A stretch of 64,000 nucleotides of DNA from Athripsodes cinereus (Eukaryota > Arthropoda > Insecta > Trichoptera > Leptoceridae): contig OX388306.1 in assembly GCA_947579605.1 (NCBI GenBank), positions 5,146,001-5,210,000 on the forward strand. The letters are read 5' to 3'. The notes under the pieces were generated by a model, which saw only the letters and a list, made by a program, of their open reading frames with translations, was not told the origin of the DNA and did not search any database. Shown here in pieces: positions 45,401-54,934 of this stretch; position 1 is the first letter of the stretch; the number at the start of each line of letters is the position of its first letter. Both the position numbers and the translations under genes were made by a program.

Positions 45401-48400
45401 AAAGTGGCGTGTGGTCAACTGGGCTGCTGTGGAACAGGGAAGGAGTCACACTCCCCGACAACCGTGTCAGCGCACTGAAGAGACTGCAGGCGTTATCTAA
45501 GAAGCTGGCCAGGGAGTCACGGCTAAAGGACGCATATGCAGCCAAGATGAAAGAGTTGGTGGCCAAAGGCTATGCCGTCCAAATAGAAGGAGAACCGCCA
45601 CACCACCAGCGACGCTGGTATCTGCCGCACTTTGCGGTTTTGAATGTTAACAAACCCGGCAAGATAAGGGTGGTGTTTGATGCGGCATGCCCCCATCACG
45701 GTGTGTCGCTGAACGATGTGCTACTATCCGGGCCCGACATGTTGTCCTCCCTGCTGGGAAACATCCTGAGGTTTAGAGAGGGCCAGATAGCCCTGACAGC
45801 AGACGTAAAGGAAATGTTTTTACGCATAAGAATAAAGGAGGAAGACCAATGGTCGCAGCTGTTCCTGTGGCAGGAGGCCCCGGGCGCCGAAGTAATTACC
45901 ATGAAGCTTCGTTCCATGATGTTTGGCGCACGCTGTTCCCCGGCCAGTGCCCAATTTGTGTTAAGAAAAATCGCCGAACAAGGAAAAGATCAATTCCCGG
46001 ACGCAGCCGCCGCCATTCAAGAAAAGTTTTATATGGACGACTACCTCGACTCAGTGGACTCGGAGGAGGAAGCACAGAAACTCGTCCACGAAGTCACCAC
46101 AGTCCTTGCGTCCGGGTCGATGCAAATCACAAATTGGGCATCGAATCGGCCACAGGTTGTTCGGGGCGGAAGAACAGAGAGAGAGATTGCCCCAGCCACC
46201 GACGGGAGTGAACGAATACTTGGAATCCGTTGGTGCTCAGAGAGCGACGTCTTCGCCTACGGCCTGAACGAGTCAGCACAGGTCAACGAATGGCCAACAA
46301 AGCGCCAACTCTTGAGTGCAGCCATGAAGATCTTCGACCCACTAGGCCTAATAGCCTGCCTGGTGGTGAGATCAAAGGTGCTTCTTCAAGACGTGTGGAG
46401 AAGTGGCGTGGCCTGGGACGAGAGGGTCACGCCGGAGCACGCAGCCAAGTGGAAAGAGTGGTTGCGGCTCATAAGGCAGGGGCCTATAAGAATAAGCCGC
46501 CCCTGCCGTTCCAAGAAAAACAGTGCAGCTGAGTTACACGTGTTTTGCGACGCATCGGAGGAGGCATGCTGCGCGGTCGCCTACATAAAGGAGGGCGACC
46601 GCACATTCTTCGTGGCAAGCAAAACCAAGGTGGCACCACTGAAGCCATTAACAGTGCCCCGCCTTGAGTTGCAAGCAGCGCAAATAGGCGCCAGACTGCA
46701 AGCCACCCTACATAAAGAGATGACCGGCCACATAGAGAAGACAATAATGTGGACCGACTCTACTACAGTGCTGTCCTGGATAAAAGGGGACCCCCGTGAG
46801 TACGCCACCTTTGTGTGCAACCGCCTGGGTGAAATCGACGAGCTCACCCAGGGGTGCGAGTGGAGATGGGTCCCCACAAGACAAAACCCAGCAGATGTAG
46901 GGACCAGGGACGTGAAAATAGAAGACCTGCGTCCCGAGGGGATATGGTTCTCCGGCCCAGAATTCTTGAGACGAGATAGAGAGGAGTGGCCGAAGAACAA
47001 GGAAGTGAAAGGCCCTGGTCCCGAGCTACGCACGAGATTCATCGGAACAGCAAGGTTGGAAGGCTCCAGCGCGTTCGTGGACCCAGCACGTTTCTCATCG
47101 TGGGAGCGGCTTATACGAACAACCGCCTGGGTGAAGAGGTTTGCAGACCGATGCCGGCACCAGGGACAAGTCGGAAAACTTCAAGTGGCGGAGTTGAAAG
47201 CGGCAGAAGACCTGTGGCTCCGCCGGTCACAAGAGGACGCTTTCAAAGAAGAGATAGCGGCATTAAAACAGGGTCACCCGATCTCCACTTCAAGTAGGTT
47301 GAGAACCTACTCACCAGAACTGAGAGAGGATGGCATACTGGTGTCAGCATCCAGACTCCAGTACTTGGCGGGGGAAGAACATAACCTCCTGCGGCCTCCC
47401 CTGCTAGACGGGGGGCAAATATATACCCAAAAACTAATCAGTTGGGTCCACAGTCAAACGGGCCACCAGAGCGCAGAGAAGACTGTGGCCGAGATGAGGC
47501 GAGACTATGAGGTGGTTAAGTTGCGGCCTGCTGTGAGATCAGTGGTTAGCAAGTGCCAAGTGTGCCGCAACAAGAAAGCCAACGCCCAGCCTCCCATCAT
47601 GGCGCCGCTCCCCCCGGACAGATTGGCACATCATCAGCCCCCGTTCTCTAGATGCGGCGTGGATCTCTTTGGCCCGTTCACAGTGACCATTGGACGTCGT
47701 GTGGAAAAGAGATACGGGGTACTCTTCACGTGCCTCGCAACCAGGGCGATCCACCTTGAGATCGCTCACAACCTCAGTGCAGACTCGTTTCTGTTGGCAC
47801 TGAAGAGAATGGTCAGCAGAAGAGGCTGCCCCAAAGTGCTGTGGTCAGATAACGGCACCAACCTCCGAGGGGCTGAACGAGAGCTCCGGCTTATTCGAGA
47901 AGCTGACAAGACACAGGAGGAACTTTCAACACGAAGAATGGAGTGGCGCTTCATCACGCCAGCGTCTCCCCACATGGGGGGGGCATGGGAGCGCCTAATA
48001 AGGAGCGTGAAAACGGCGCTCCAGGCAACGCTCAAAGATAGAAAATTGAAAGAAGAAACGCTAGCAACAGCAATGGCAGAGGCGGAACACACAGTGAATA
48101 GCCGACCGCTAACCCATATAAGCGTGGACCCAGCCGACGAAGAGCCACTGACCCCGAATCATTTTCTATTGGGGAAACCGAGTGGCCGGCCGGAACTCGC
48201 CCACTATCCGAAGGAGATAAACGAGGTTCATGTCCGCAAGCAGTGGCGATTCGCACAGCACCTCAGCGACATGTTCTGGAGACGATGGCTACGCGAATAC
48301 GCCCCCACGCTCTCCCGTCGCCAAAAGTGGAACAAGCCATCACAGCCACTACAAGTCGACGACCTCGTCGTTATCGCGGACCCCGCGATGCCGCGTGGAA

Positions 48401-48552
48401 CATGGCCACTAGGAAGAGTAGTGGACGTTAAGAAGAGCCACGACGGATGCATCAGATCTGCCACAGTGAAAACCGCCCACGGAGAATATGACAGGCCAGC
48501 GGCGAAGCTCTGCAAGATCGACGTATCATCGTGCCCGGCTCAAGGCGTTTAG
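42463..48552 (+). CDS. BEL/Pao gag-pol polyprotein, 2029 residues, uninterrupted
   Basis: Order: N-terminal coiled-coil-like stretch (KQLRRQRDDAIARETA); about ten 24-residue repeats (76-330); DUF1759-type gag (LPSFNGDPLKWPAFKNIFDV, about 422); Cys/His-rich knuckles (CGMCLGSH ... CRVCLTAGHTKNKC, 682-747); aspartic protease with LLDEGATVTILD (Asp794); reverse transcriptase with FYMDDYLDS (Asp1192/1193); RNase H with LHVFCDASEEA and WTDSTTVLSW; integrase HHCC region (HSQTGHQSAEK, KCQVCRNKK) and catalytic Asp1734, Asp1796, Glu1843 (GVDLFGPF, WSDNGTN, AWERLIRS); DUF5641 C-terminal domain (about 1923-2023). There is no envelope ORF. It encodes virus-like particle, reverse transcription and integration functions. 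Base composition is far richer in GC than the surroundings. The ATG at 42469 is an alternative start, since the upstream leader was disrupted by the LINE. Confidence 0.95.
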   Translation: MSMSLRSGRNARDSDDEHDSASDASSDTATDETYKQLRRQRDDAIARETASQGTIADLQRQLAAFMAGRSSPQTAATTAGMEVPPAVYQRPQQTQQPDAATTAGWGVPLAPPHQQPQQTQPPAAATTAGWGVPPAPHQQLQQTQQSAATTTAGWGVPPVPLQQPQQTQSPAAATTAGWGVPPAPHQQPQQTQQPAAASTAGWGVPPAPHQQLQQTQQPAAATTAGWGVPPAPLQQPQQTQQPAAASTAGWGVPPAPHQQLQQTQQPAAATTAGWGVPPAPLQQPQQTQQPAAASTAGWGDPPAPHQQPQQTQQLAAATSAGWGVPPAAQQPAATSLHTPTAALDSQQQRPLQPTSASSWTHSTQQPAQPADVAGVLPRWTSITSVQSRTTQPGPLALEKYTDEWVRHNIEVGLTHTARANVDLPSFNGDPLKWPAFKNIFDVTTKRYQISESENVARLQGKLTGDAWKAVGPKLMYETPGLVSRVMQELERRFARASEVEAIMCNNLSSVAKLSDEPTSTELIGAHDEIAAAVETLVSFDPTYVATRKDLLREVVMKFPYIIRSHWVANVTTRGRMPGEGVTLHDFLQWLTSYIGNLRELGGEDWLQGVKRRARKQKQDRVFACIADESEPVNSGRVNHGNNNHSDSARANRGNNNAQSGRGNNRNSVVSNRSTNSENKLTCGMCLGSHQLHTCASYLLLDLDARWRFVIDKKLCRVCLTAGHTKNKCRAQHCGIGDCRRFHHTTLHSTPRPSPVAEEVVANVTQCGNAGVLLKVLPVVIAGPCGNMKIHALLDEGATVTILDAAVAEAIGASGKVTGLRVRGVGGVPIIDETSRKICVMVSGDGDHQHKVTAQTSVKIKLPRQLMARHRDDLLRPDEIPTVRPKMLIGQDNVHIIVGREYDEREGDPVMMSKTALGWTTHGGRANDEIASTFIVQEDPLAGLVRSHFAVDSLGVTASRRVPADEARAVALMEETTTQDESGVWSTGLLWNREGVTLPDNRVSALKRLQALSKKLARESRLKDAYAAKMKELVAKGYAVQIEGEPPHHQRRWYLPHFAVLNVNKPGKIRVVFDAACPHHGVSLNDVLLSGPDMLSSLLGNILRFREGQIALTADVKEMFLRIRIKEEDQWSQLFLWQEAPGAEVITMKLRSMMFGARCSPASAQFVLRKIAEQGKDQFPDAAAAIQEKFYMDDYLDSVDSEEEAQKLVHEVTTVLASGSMQITNWASNRPQVVRGGRTEREIAPATDGSERILGIRWCSESDVFAYGLNESAQVNEWPTKRQLLSAAMKIFDPLGLIACLVVRSKVLLQDVWRSGVAWDERVTPEHAAKWKEWLRLIRQGPIRISRPCRSKKNSAAELHVFCDASEEACCAVAYIKEGDRTFFVASKTKVAPLKPLTVPRLELQAAQIGARLQATLHKEMTGHIEKTIMWTDSTTVLSWIKGDPREYATFVCNRLGEIDELTQGCEWRWVPTRQNPADVGTRDVKIEDLRPEGIWFSGPEFLRRDREEWPKNKEVKGPGPELRTRFIGTARLEGSSAFVDPARFSSWERLIRTTAWVKRFADRCRHQGQVGKLQVAELKAAEDLWLRRSQEDAFKEEIAALKQGHPISTSSRLRTYSPELREDGILVSASRLQYLAGEEHNLLRPPLLDGGQIYTQKLISWVHSQTGHQSAEKTVAEMRRDYEVVKLRPAVRSVVSKCQVCRNKKANAQPPIMAPLPPDRLAHHQPPFSRCGVDLFGPFTVTIGRRVEKRYGVLFTCLATRAIHLEIAHNLSADSFLLALKRMVSRRGCPKVLWSDNGTNLRGAERELRLIREADKTQEELSTRRMEWRFITPASPHMGGAWERLIRSVKTALQATLKDRKLKEETLATAMAEAEHTVNSRPLTHISVDPADEEPLTPNHFLLGKPSGRPELAHYPKEINEVHVRKQWRFAQHLSDMFWRRWLREYAPTLSRRQKWNKPSQPLQVDDLVVIADPAMPRGTWPLGRVVDVKKSHDGCIRSATVKTAHGEYDRPAAKLCKIDVSSCPAQGV
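42690..43455 (+). repeat. 72-bp tandem repeat inside gag
   Basis: About ten units encoding PQQTQQPAAATTAGWGVPPA then PHQQ. Units alternate between a PHQQ-LQQ form and a PLQQ-PQQ form, making a 144-bp higher-order repeat in the middle. The frame is kept throughout (one extra codon in an early unit). Confidence 0.93.
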
Positions 48553-48576
48553 TGAGGGGAACCCTCACGGGGGGGG
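48552..48576 (+). other. Polypurine tract and stem-loop before the 3' LTR
   Basis: GTGAGGG GAA CCCTCAC is a perfect 7-bp stem directly after the gag-pol stop. It is followed by eight G residues that abut the LTR start at 48577, the expected primer site for plus-strand synthesis. Confidence 0.75.
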
Positions 48577-48837
48577 TGTACCGAACCGGGCACTCTTTCC
48601 ATCAACAAGGTTTATTAACTAAGAATTGTAGTAATATTTATATTGATTGCATATAACATTGTAAGACACGGCCCGCGGCGACGTAGGTACAATAAAGATA
48701 TCATGTCCGTATACCTACTCGTCGCGGTGTGCGTCGTCAACTCATCATGTATGTACTCGTATCATATTGGTACGGGCTCATGCCCAGTTAGGTAGACATT
48801 AGTGACTTATCTTTTAAAATCTGTTTTGTAAATAAAA

Positions 48838-48868
<31 letters not shown>

Positions 48869-49673
48869 ATATTATCATTGTATCATGTAATGTTCATTTG
48901 AGAGCTCCTACCTCTGCGGCGGCCTGCATGTGTATGACACGGTCGCGCAGGGGTGGGGAGTTATTTACGGCGGCCGATAACCGCGCGCGCCCCACTCCTA
49001 GCCACTGTCGGCTAGTGTGCGGCCCGCGGGGATCGACCGCTTAATAAACCTGTCCATTTTCGAAATAAAATCACTCTTGCTTCAACCGTCTACCTGTGAG
49101 TTTCTCTTCTACTACCTTGACCATCTCTACCTTCGCTTCTCTTGGATTTTGGACTGGACTACCTTCGCTGACCACAACGCTCTCTACCATTGGAATTGGC
49201 ACGGATCTTCTGGCTTCAGCTGTCTCTCGTCTTCTCTGCACAGACGAGCTTCCAAGTGACTCGATACTGAGGTGGTTACCGTGAGCCGAGTACCGCATCG
49301 TGAATACGCCGCCGTGTAGCTTCTTGTGTTCTCTAAACAGTCAGTGCTATCGGGATCATTGCCCGGTAGTGAGTGCTTGCGAGTACACAGGTTAGCTGCG
49401 CCTAGGTGTTGAAGCGTTGTCGTGCCCGGTGGAAGTAAACATCCCCAGGTCGACGAACGAAGGGAGTCTCCGACGTGTGTTGAGGGCGACGGCGGTTGAG
49501 CCAACCCTACAACGACGCACCCGGACATACCGTCCTCCACATCTTCGCCTACAAGACATCGAGGCACCGGCTGTGGGTGATCCAGCAACCCCCGCTCACC
49601 CCCGACTCCTACCATCCGGAGACACAGTTTACTTGTGGACCGTGGCAGGCTGAGTCGGCCTCCATCCCGCACA
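48577..49673 (+). repeat. 3' LTR (1097 bp)
   Basis: Starts TGTACCGAACCGGGCACTCT and ends CCTCCATCCCGCACA. Its extra 306 bp (48762-49067) contains a (TAAA)n tract and a second block CGGCCCGCGGGGATCGACC then TTAATAAACCTGTCC resembling the first block CGGCCCGCGGCGACG then AATAAAG. GTATCAT repeats at 48759-48765 and 48880-48886 suggest a small insertion within it. Confidence 0.9.
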
Positions 49674-49770
49674 GGTTTGTTGGAAGAGATAGCGCTTTGC
49701 GATAAACTCGCCCCCTGTATATTGACTGTATTTAATATTAATATTTGTCTTTATAAAATTGTTTGTAATC
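49674..49770 (+). mobile_element. LINE 3'-tail repeat that received the BEL element
   Basis: GTTGGAAGAGATAGCGCTTT then GCGATAAACTCGCCCCCTGT. With the GGGTTT at 38280 it reconstitutes the GGGTTAGTTGGAAGAC-type repeat. 49771-50048 is AT-rich without further features. Confidence 0.75.
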
Positions 49771-50048
49771 AATTTACAAAAGAGAATAAATAAATAAAAA
49801 TTATAATACCAAAACACTATAAATTAAAAAAAATAACACTGTTTATTTCTACATAATATTTAACAAAGAGACTGCTATCCCATCATCAGTAATTCAATAC
49901 TAAACTTAAAACAATTAAACTACAGTTGTGGGAGGGGTATAGTAAAATAAATAATTAGCAGTACTTATTTTAAAATATATAATGGTTTAGTATTAAAATG
50001 GAGTTTCACAGTGTGAATCATAAATCTTTGAAAAAAATGATAATTTTA

Positions 50049-50562
50049 TTAACTTGGGGGTAGATTGACTGTTGGAACTGCCAATTTATTTAAACGGCTG
50101 TAGCGGTTTATGTATGCGTCATGAAAGTGAATGTCACACACTCTCCTACAATTTGAAATGAGTTTATCACTTAGACCATCCAATCTTCCAGCACATATTT
50201 TGACCCAGGTGCGAAAAAGTTTAGGATGTGTCACCAAGTTTGGGAACTTGTGTACTGGGATACCTGCAATGAAAATAAGCCATTTACATAAATATTGTAT
50301 ATTTTCAAGTATAACTAAATTCACTATTAAAGTGAATTCAAATATTGTGGTAATTTAACTGATATAGTGGTACGGTGTTTTAATTACAATAATCTTTAAG
50401 GCATTTATAATAGGAACTTAAAACATTTCACAAATTAAGGCGAACCATAATGAACAGAGGTTAAAGAACGTAAATAATGGTTAAAAGTTATGATTAAGCT
50501 ACTCATGGATACCTACCTGTATCTAGTGTTTTACATCCAAAAACACAACGAGATAAACCCAT
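50049..50562 (-). CDS. Small THAP-domain protein, join 50562-50517 and 50263-50049, 86 residues
   Basis: Exon 1 reads MGLSRCVFGCKTLDT. The donor CAG/GTAGGT and acceptor CATTGCAG join in phase 1. Exon 2 adds IPVHKFPNLVTHPKLFRTWV and later RRVCDIHFHDAYINRYSRLN, ending KLAVPTVNLPPS. All THAP landmarks are present: Cys6 and Cys10, HKFP, Trp35, Cys58-x2-His61 and AVPT at 77-80. THAP domains are C2CH zinc modules that bind DNA. The protein ends right after the domain, and an AATAAA overlaps the stop. It may be a genuine mini-THAP gene, a truncated copy, or a 5' exon of a larger gene on the same strand (phase-compatible with the ZAD gene at 27-37 kb). Function is unknown. Confidence 0.7.
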
Positions 50563-52093
50563 ATTGTAAACACAAAATGTATCACAGCACAAACTGTCAA
50601 AAACTATCACAATATCTTCAGAAAAGCAGCTACAATAATAAAAACACGAAATACAGCGTCCAGATATCACTAAACTTCTAAAAATGCAATATAAAGCGTC
50701 AAAATATTACACAACATCTCAATAAATATACGTCCAAGTAGAACTGGCTGTTGTTCTAACTAGGCAAGATCAGATCAGAAAATTAGAGTATATTAAATCT
50801 CATGAAGAAAGAGAAAAGCTAAGTGTACTTAACATCCCATGTAGATGAATAAAATAATTTAACAAATTACAAAAACATTCCCGACTGACCAATAAATAAC
50901 CACAAGCGTCAAAAACATAATTATTTGACACATTGACCATAGAAAATAGTGGATTTGACATTGACATAGACCATGGAAGTGGCTAAAACCAAAATTATAT
51001 TTTTTTTACGCAGCCCGTATTTCCACTGCCATAGAAACGAAACAATTTATTTTGTCTATGGAATATTTAAGTCATTGGCCAAAAACGTTATAGTTAAGTA
51101 TGGCTATATAAAAAAAAGAAAAAGTATTTTTGACAAATCGATGACATTTATTGTGACGTGTATGTTTTGCTACGTTAAATAATTTTGATGAACAATTTTA
51201 AGCCGAGAATCTACAACCTTTTTTCGATACATCTGTGGGTGGACTCATGGAATAATAAATATACTAAAGTGGGTGGAAAACGGCTGCAGCGAAGCACAAC
51301 AAGTATACTGGAAAATACTTTCCGCCTTGATCTTCGAATCAGTGCTGGAGAGAGAAAATACATTTATAACGATGCCTTTTTTACAGATTTCATAGGTTAA
51401 TAAGTTTAAATATCAGAGACATTGTTGACCTTAAAGGGTGATGTTTTTCCACCACCAGCCTGGAAGACTCATAGTTACAAAATAAATCATTCCTAGGACA
51501 GCAACCTTATGAAGTCAGGCATGACGACAAAGTCGTCACACATTTGGTGAAGAACCTTCCAGAGGAGAGGAGGCTAGTTACTTCTGTGTGTAGTTATATT
51601 GACTGTCCAGCTCCATAACTCAACAAGGCAAAAATTTCATTTAATTCAACGCCACTCTTCCAATTTCACAAACAAATAAAAGCTATAAAAAATACACGCT
51701 CCCTTCATACTTATTTTAAAAATTTAGTGATGGAAGCCATTTATTGTAGTCCACTGATTTTTCAGATTCAGGAATAAGCGAAAATAAATCAATTTACGAA
51801 TGAAAAAACAAATACAAAGTTTTCAAATATATATTTACTCTTCAATTGAATACTGAAACTTATTGCTCTCACCATGATATTAGAAAAATAATGAAAAGGA
51901 AGACAAGTATTACTTAATCCCTATTTAGAGGCAAAACTTTATACTTAAGTCTTAAAGTGTTATACAAAGTATTATTTTAACTAAAATTCAAAAGTTTTTG
52001 TTGCACTATCAAAAGTTCGATTACAAGGAGATTTGAACGGGAAGTAGAGAACTTTGATACTTCATTATCTACAGTTTGATTATAAAAAAAAAT
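50563..52093. other. No gene recognised
   Basis: Short plus-strand frames at 50973-51182 and 51185-51400 show no domain. Near 51560-51640 the text GGAGAGGAGGCTAGTTACTT then TTGACTGTCCAGCTCCATAA parallels a repeat near 25020 and the LINE ends described above. Around 52015-52080 are diverged copies of the CTCC-rich segment of the neighbouring pseudogene. Confidence 0.4.
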
Positions 52094-52914
52094 TTAGTTG
52101 AAAGTAATTGACATATTAGATTCTCCCTTATTTGTAGTTTGATTACAAAGTGAATTTGAGCTAGATTCTCCATTATCTGTAGTGTGATTACAAGGAGAAT
52201 TTGAGCTGGAAGCAGACATAGTAGATAATCCATTACTGGCATCAGTATTTAATATGTTACATTGCTTATTGACAACACCTGAAACCAACAAAAACATAAA
52301 ACAACGTTTAGATATAAAGCAAACCAACAATTATTAAAAAAAAATTGATCACTTGTCCTTTACGGGCTTTTGTTTGACAGTCATTATATATATAAACATG
52401 ACAGTTGATGAGTTTAATATGGGAGTAAAAGTAAGATATTATGCGAACTGAAAAATACTTACCACACTTGATATGGCATTTTATCTCTTTCTTTAGTTTT
52501 TGAATGTGTTTTGGAAAGTCCAATTTTAACGGTAACGCACCAGGTTTTAATTGCCTTGGTCCTGTTCTGTTATAAAGCAATATTTATCAAACTGTTAGGA
52601 GCATACTTAAGACTGTATAGTTGGTTTAGAACTCACTCTCCTTATATTTGGAATCCACAAGCGGCTAACGTGATCATCCTTAAAGATGGAATCTATAAAT
52701 CAAAATAATAATAATATGCATTGTGATAAAAGTACATTATTAAATTACAAACAATCTCAGATACAAAGAAAAGAATGCGGCCTGCATTGTTATTCATGTA
52801 CTTGAATAGATAATATTATATTATTTGTTTGACATACCTGTGGAAAGAATCAGTTCCTCCTTTGACGAGTTTTGCATTGTAACCAAATCTACAGCATCTT
52901 TGAAACTTTCCCAT
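52094..52914 (-). pseudogene. Decayed THAP-domain gene
   Basis: Minus strand: MGKFQRCCRFGYNAKLVKGG then TDSFHR (52914-52838), a donor GTATGT, an acceptor near 52693, then SIFKDDHVSRLWIPNIRR, then KPTIQS-stop-VCS-stop-QFDKYCF, then a frame shift to TGPRQLKPGALPLKLDFPKH. The order and spacing are those of a THAP domain (FHRFP, LW..RR, VCSxHF, LKPGALP). The second zinc Cys is Tyr, the zinc His is Gln, two stops fall in the CxxH region and two shifts are needed. A last open exon (52279-52094) encodes a Ser/Asn/Thr-rich repeat. Clearly non-functional as a THAP domain. Confidence 0.75.
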
Positions 52915-54614
52915 TATTTACAAAAATATGGAAAAGTTTTGAAGAAACCCTCCCCCCCTCAGGCTCCCAAACTGAGCTTTATGAATGAAGTTAAGTTAAT
53001 TTTGAACGAGATTGATGAGTTCATAGAGAAGTGATCTTACAATCATCTCATCTGGCAGTAATATTCCACATATTATCAACAACATCAACTAACCTCACTT
53101 TCGTGACAGTTGTCATGTCACTAGCGCACGACAAATTCTTTTTTCTGTGGCCGTGAAAATACGCGATTTTTGCAAGTGACAAGTGCGATTCCAAAGTCTG
53201 GGTTCTCCACCAGGTGGCGTTAAATCAATTTAAAAGTCAGAAAATGAAATATAAATCATAATTTATAGTTATAAACTATTATGATTGGTGTATTATTTAT
53301 TTTCCCTGTTATTTTTAGTGAATTCTAATTTTTAAAGTGCATTATTAGAAAAACCAGTGTTACAATTTCATTTCTATTATTTTTTTATATTGCAACACCA
53401 TGGAAAAAAAAAGAAAAAAGGTAATTTTTTTTCTATTATCTGTGGCCGTGGAAATACGTGCGGCCTTTTTTTTATCCGTATTGATAAATTAAAAAAAAAA
53501 AGTATCAAGCCCTTCGTGAACATTTAAAACGTGAACCCTTTTAAAAAATTTATGACTAAAAGCTTATTAACATGAACAGAAAAATCCTTATTTACCTCCC
53601 AATCTTTTCATCATTTTAATAATTTTATTGAATGCAAGTGTTTTTTCAAATTTTCATTTTGGCAACATTAAGTTGTAGGTTTTTGTGAGAGGCGGTGGAT
53701 GCGCCGTAGTGATTATTTACTGTTTTTTGTATTTTAAACATAAAATTGTGACTTTCGGGTAAGTTGTTTGATATATATGATAAATAAACATAGTTATTAT
53801 CATAAAACCGGCTAATTATATTGCATGAGTCATGTGTTTAGTATCACCTTGTATTGTGCAAGTAGTAGGTATAGTTTTGACAGGTTGTGCTGTGGGCCTG
53901 TGCCTATGCCTGTATGGTGTTCTTACGTTTGCGAGAAATGGAATATCTTAGTTATTATGTAGAATTGGTTTTTACTATATACATAGGAATATTTTTGCAT
54001 AGGAATATACTCACAATAATTAATATATCTGTATCATAATGTAAATATGCCAATCTGAATGTGTTTCTTTAATTTGTATGGAACATGTGTACTCGATTAG
54101 GTGGAATAAATAGCTTAATCATTATTTTTCTACTGACGAAAATGTCTTAAGTCATGTGTCAGAATCAGGAATAGTTTAATATAGATACGTATCATAAATC
54201 TTCCATGTGCAGGTGCCTTTAATACCTAATTGAGAAATTGGTTATTATTTTATTACTTGTCTTCCACACCTGAAGTGTCTTATTTGTCCAACTCACAGAA
54301 TTCCATAGGAAACCTTGACTCCTTTACAAAAGTGAGGCAAAAATCTATGAATTTTTGACGGAATGGTAGGCGAAAATGTGTGTTGTATCCTATATTTTAT
54401 GGACTCTCTCGTATTTTTATAAAAAATATCATTTTTACATTAATATAAACGTAATTGGTCATTTTTTTAAGTTCTTGTCGACGTTGTTAGTGTTTTACCA
54501 CACTTCTTTTTGCCAGCCGTTCTGTGAAAAGTGACGAAAAATGATGCCTCACTTTATTGCAATGAAAATACATACGAGTGCTCCATCTAGGTATTATGAA
54601 TAAAAATCTATGAT
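52915..54614. other. No gene recognised
   Basis: AT-rich. CTGTGGCCGTGAAAATACG (53142) and CTGTGGCCGTGGAAATACG (53439) are a short direct duplication. No coding, RNA or mobile feature is supported. Confidence 0.4.
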
Positions 54615-54930
54615 CGAACTATACCATAATGGCATATCCCACAAGTGGGGTAACCAGATGGCTAAGTGCACACAATAAACATTATACTCACTCTGTGCTA
54701 AGAATAATTTAGACATGAGTGCATATATCATCCCTGAATGTCGAGTGTGAACTAAAGTCTCGTCTCTTTTTCTAAGGGAAAAAAGAGACGCAGAATATTT
54801 ATTTATTCTTTCTTTATTGTATATACTTTGATTACAAATAATTTCATAGAGAAATACAATCAATATACAGAGGGCGAGCTTTTCAAAAAGTTGCAATCTC
54901 TTCCAACTAACCCAACTCGGCATTTTCAAT
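54615..54930 (-). mobile_element. Short dispersed repeat copy (54615-54710) followed by a LINE tail (54780-54925)
   Basis: ACTATACCATAATGGCATAT then CCCACAAGTGGGGTAACCAG is the short repeat. 54850-54925 on the minus strand reads GAGTTGGGTTAGTTGGAAGA then GCTCGCCCTCTGTATATTGA, the LINE-tail repeat also at 10766 and 37555. Confidence 0.7.
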
Positions 54931-54934
54931 ATTC

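Larger units (their letters stand above)
38281..49678 (+). mobile_element. BEL/Pao LTR retrotransposon, complete with GGTTT target duplications
   Basis: GGTTT at 38281-38285 and 49674-49678 flanks an element with TG...CA LTRs (38286-39076 and 48577-49673), a primer-binding-site candidate at 39080, one gag-pol ORF (42463-48552) and a G-rich polypurine tract before the 3' LTR. A minus-strand LINE (about 39115-42460) interrupts the leader. Outside the duplications the host sequence joins as GGGTTT then GTTGGAAGAGATAGCG, the LINE-tail repeat also seen at 10766, so the insertion site can be reconstructed. The two LTRs show only two substitutions that I could see where both align, pointing to a recent insertion. 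Confidence 0.93.

Noticed and set aside
48552..48568. Rho-independent terminator
   Set aside because: The 7-bp stem is followed by a G run that serves as polypurine tract, and the context is a eukaryotic LTR element.
52825..53034. 69-residue plus-strand frame ending KLILNEIDEFIEK
   Set aside because: It lies antisense to the clear THAP pseudogene start and has no upstream support.
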